DNA of 6,563 nt from Pseudomonadota bacterium. Its GTDB lineage: Bacteria > Myxococcota > Myxococcia > Myxococcales > Myxococcaceae. A program made the position numbers and the translations under genes. Positions within the stretch are counted from its first letter, which is position 1. Each line of letters begins with the position of its first letter. The stretch is taken from positions 1 to 6,563 of the forward strand of contig JAFADT010000512.1 of assembly GCA_023424585.1 (NCBI GenBank), in the 5' to 3' direction. This document shows positions 5,767-6,563 of the stretch, piece by piece. Below the pieces are notes generated by a model, which saw nothing but the letters and a program-made list of their open reading frames with translations, was not told the DNA's origin and searched no databases.

Positions 5767-6198
5767 ATGGCTTTCGACGTCGGTGGCAGCAAGGGCGGCG
5801 GCGTCCGCCCCACGATGAACGTGACGCCCCTGGTGGACGTGGTGCTCGTCCTCCTCATCATCTTCATGGTCGTCACGCCGCTGATGACCAAGAACCTGTG
5901 GATGAACGTGCCCGCGAAGCCGGACAAGCAGGAGGAGGCCACGCCTCCGCCTCCGGACGCGAAGCCGCCGGTGGTCCTCACGGTGGACAAGGCCGGCACG
6001 CTGCGCATCAACCACGAGGAAGTGCCCCGTGACCAGGTGGTGGCGCGCCTGCAACGGATGCTGAACGCGCGCGCGGACAAGATCGTCTTCTTCGACGCGG
6101 GCGACGCGGTGCCGTACGGAAGTGCCATGGAAGTGCTGGACCTGGCGCGGGGCGGGAACATCACCGTCGCCGTGCTGCCGGAGCGACTGGCGGACTGA
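5767..6198 (+). CDS. exbD: ExbD/TolR family biopolymer transport protein (second copy)
   Basis: This 143-residue paralogue has a Gly-rich cytoplasmic start (6-12), then the conserved motif from Met17 with the essential Asp at residue 24, a membrane helix (about 22-38), and a periplasmic domain (about 66-143). Between helix and domain it carries an acidic/proline linker, KQEEATPPPPDAKPP (54-68), which the first copy lacks. The periplasmic domains of the two copies share little by eye, so they probably have distinct partners or form an ExbD heterodimer in one ExbB channel. The start follows the first exbD stop by 16 bp and has a strong ribosome binding site, AGGGGAGG at 5751-5758, with 8 nt to the ATG. 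A strong hairpin lies 13 bp after its stop, consistent with this being the last gene of the operon. Confidence 0.92.
   Translation: MAFDVGGSKGGGVRPTMNVTPLVDVVLVLLIIFMVVTPLMTKNLWMNVPAKPDKQEEATPPPPDAKPPVVLTVDKAGTLRINHEEVPRDQVVARLQRMLNARADKIVFFDAGDAVPYGSAMEVLDLARGGNITVAVLPERLAD
5814..5881 (+). repeat. 68-bp direct repeat, copy 2 (in second exbD)
   Basis: Identical to 5375-5442 at an offset of 439 bp. Both copies are read in the same codon phase, so recombination between them would delete 439 bp and leave one in-frame ExbD with the first copy's N-terminus and the second copy's periplasmic domain. Confidence 0.9.
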
Positions 6199-6210
6199 CC
6201 CCTGGCCGTC

Positions 6211-6237
6211 CCGCGCGCGGCGTGAGGCCGCGCGCGG
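6211..6237 (+). terminator. Strong GC hairpin ending the tonB-exbBDD operon
   Basis: CCGCGCGCGGC (6211-6221) pairs perfectly with GCCGCGCGCGG (6227-6237) around a GTGAG loop, an 11-bp all-GC stem 13 bp after the second exbD stop. The T-rich tail is poor (TTC directly after; TTTT only at about 6252-6255), so it may be an imperfect intrinsic terminator or a 3'-end stabiliser. It suggests the next gene has its own promoter. Confidence 0.6.
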
Positions 6238-6239
6238 TT

Positions 6240-6278
6240 CGTGACGCCGAGTTTTCCCGCCGCCGCAGCAGACGTCAC
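6240..6278. promoter_or_regulatory. GTGACG/CGTCAC inverted pair upstream of the secreted-protein gene
   Basis: GTGACG (6241-6246) and CGTCAC (6273-6278) are 6-bp inverted arms 26 nt apart. TTCGTGAC at 6239-6244 also matches the arm at 3763-3770 before tonB. The pair sits between the terminator-like hairpin and the next gene, where a promoter is expected. The motif is short, so shared regulation is only a suggestion. Confidence 0.25.
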
Positions 6279-6342
6279 AAACCCTTCATCCCAATGCCAC
6301 GGGCGTCGCGTTGAGTGCGCGTCGCTGTCGGCAAGGAGAGCC

Positions 6343-6563
6343 GTGTTGTCTCGTACAAGCTTCGTGCGCGCCTTCGTGGCGTCACTCGTGCTCATCACCC
6401 TGCCTGCCTTCGCGCAGGCGCCCGGCGCGGAGCCCACCGCGCCCGCCGCGCCTTCGCCTTCCGCGTCTCCCGGCCAGCAGCCCGCCGGCCAGATTCCCCC
6501 TCCGCCGGGCACCGTGCCCGCCCCTGCCGCGCCGTCGCAGCCGGACGGCGCGCTGCCCACCAG
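6343..6563 (+). CDS. Exported Pro/Ala-rich protein, N-terminal part; possible TonB-dependent receptor
   Basis: An open frame of 73 codons runs off the right edge. It begins with a clear Sec signal peptide: a short basic start (MLSRTSFVR), the hydrophobic stretch AFVASLVLITLPAF (10-23), and a likely signal peptidase I site after AFA (residue 24). The mature start is rich in Pro, Ala, Ser and Gln and is low complexity to the window end. No lipobox Cys is present. AAGGAG at 6333-6338 lies 4 nt before GTG 6343 and 7 nt before TTG 6346; the TTG has the better spacing, so the first residue may be lost. Its position right after tonB-exbB-exbD-exbD suggests a TonB-dependent outer-membrane receptor, but no plug or barrel motif is within the window. 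Another secreted or periplasmic protein is equally compatible with what can be seen. Confidence 0.65.
   Translation, partial: MLSRTSFVRAFVASLVLITLPAFAQAPGAEPTAPAAPSPSASPGQQPAGQIPPPPGTVPAPAAPSQPDGALPT

Noticed and set aside
1..6563. CRISPR arrays, tRNA/rRNA genes, insertion sequences, sigma-54 promoters
   Set aside because: Read through on both strands; no repeat-spacer pattern, cloverleaf, transposase frame with terminal repeats, or convincing TGGC-N-TTGC element was seen.

Overview
The window is GC-rich DNA, roughly 70% G+C by eye, with codons ending almost always in G or C. Genes are packed tightly with short gaps. This base composition, an RtcB-family gene next to rbfA, and a tonB-exbB-exbD-exbD cassette leading into a secreted proline/alanine-rich protein fit a myxobacterium (Corallococcus/Myxococcus type). 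The taxonomic call is inference; no marker here proves it.

Left arm (1-658, minus strand): rbfA, a 30S ribosome maturation factor, overlaps by 4 bp (ATGA) the start of an RtcB-family RNA ligase gene that runs off the left edge. Both products act on RNA, and the overlap suggests coupled translation. A 390-bp gap (659-1048) with no believable gene separates this pair from the rightward genes and must hold divergent promoters. The only structures seen there are a 7-bp hairpin just upstream of rbfA and an 11-bp palindrome.

Middle (1049-3716, plus strand): a flavoprotein disulfide reductase of the lipoamide dehydrogenase/mercuric reductase superfamily, with both redox cysteines but Tyr in place of the usual catalytic His. 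It is followed after 58 bp by a polytopic GT87-type (DUF2029) membrane glycosyltransferase. The last 25-30 codons of the glycosyltransferase gene have unusual A/T-ending codons and contain GTCACGGA-type repeats that continue into the tonB upstream region.

Right arm (3799-6198, plus strand): a complete Ton energy-transduction operon: TonB (with a His-less membrane helix), ExbB/TolQ, and two ExbD paralogues. exbB and the first exbD overlap by 17 bp, and the second exbD follows after 16 bp with a strong ribosome binding site. ExbB and ExbD would form the proton channel and TonB would carry the energy to outer-membrane receptors. A strong GC hairpin (6211-6237) follows the operon. The window ends inside a gene for an exported protein with a signal peptide and a Pro/Ala-rich start, possibly the cognate TonB-dependent receptor, though its diagnostic domains lie beyond the edge.

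No mobile element, CRISPR array, tRNA or rRNA was seen, and no clearly new system. The best leads are a 68-nt perfectly identical stretch shared by the two exbD genes, the altered key residues in TonB and the flavoprotein, the rbfA-rtcB coupling, and the palindrome cluster before tonB.
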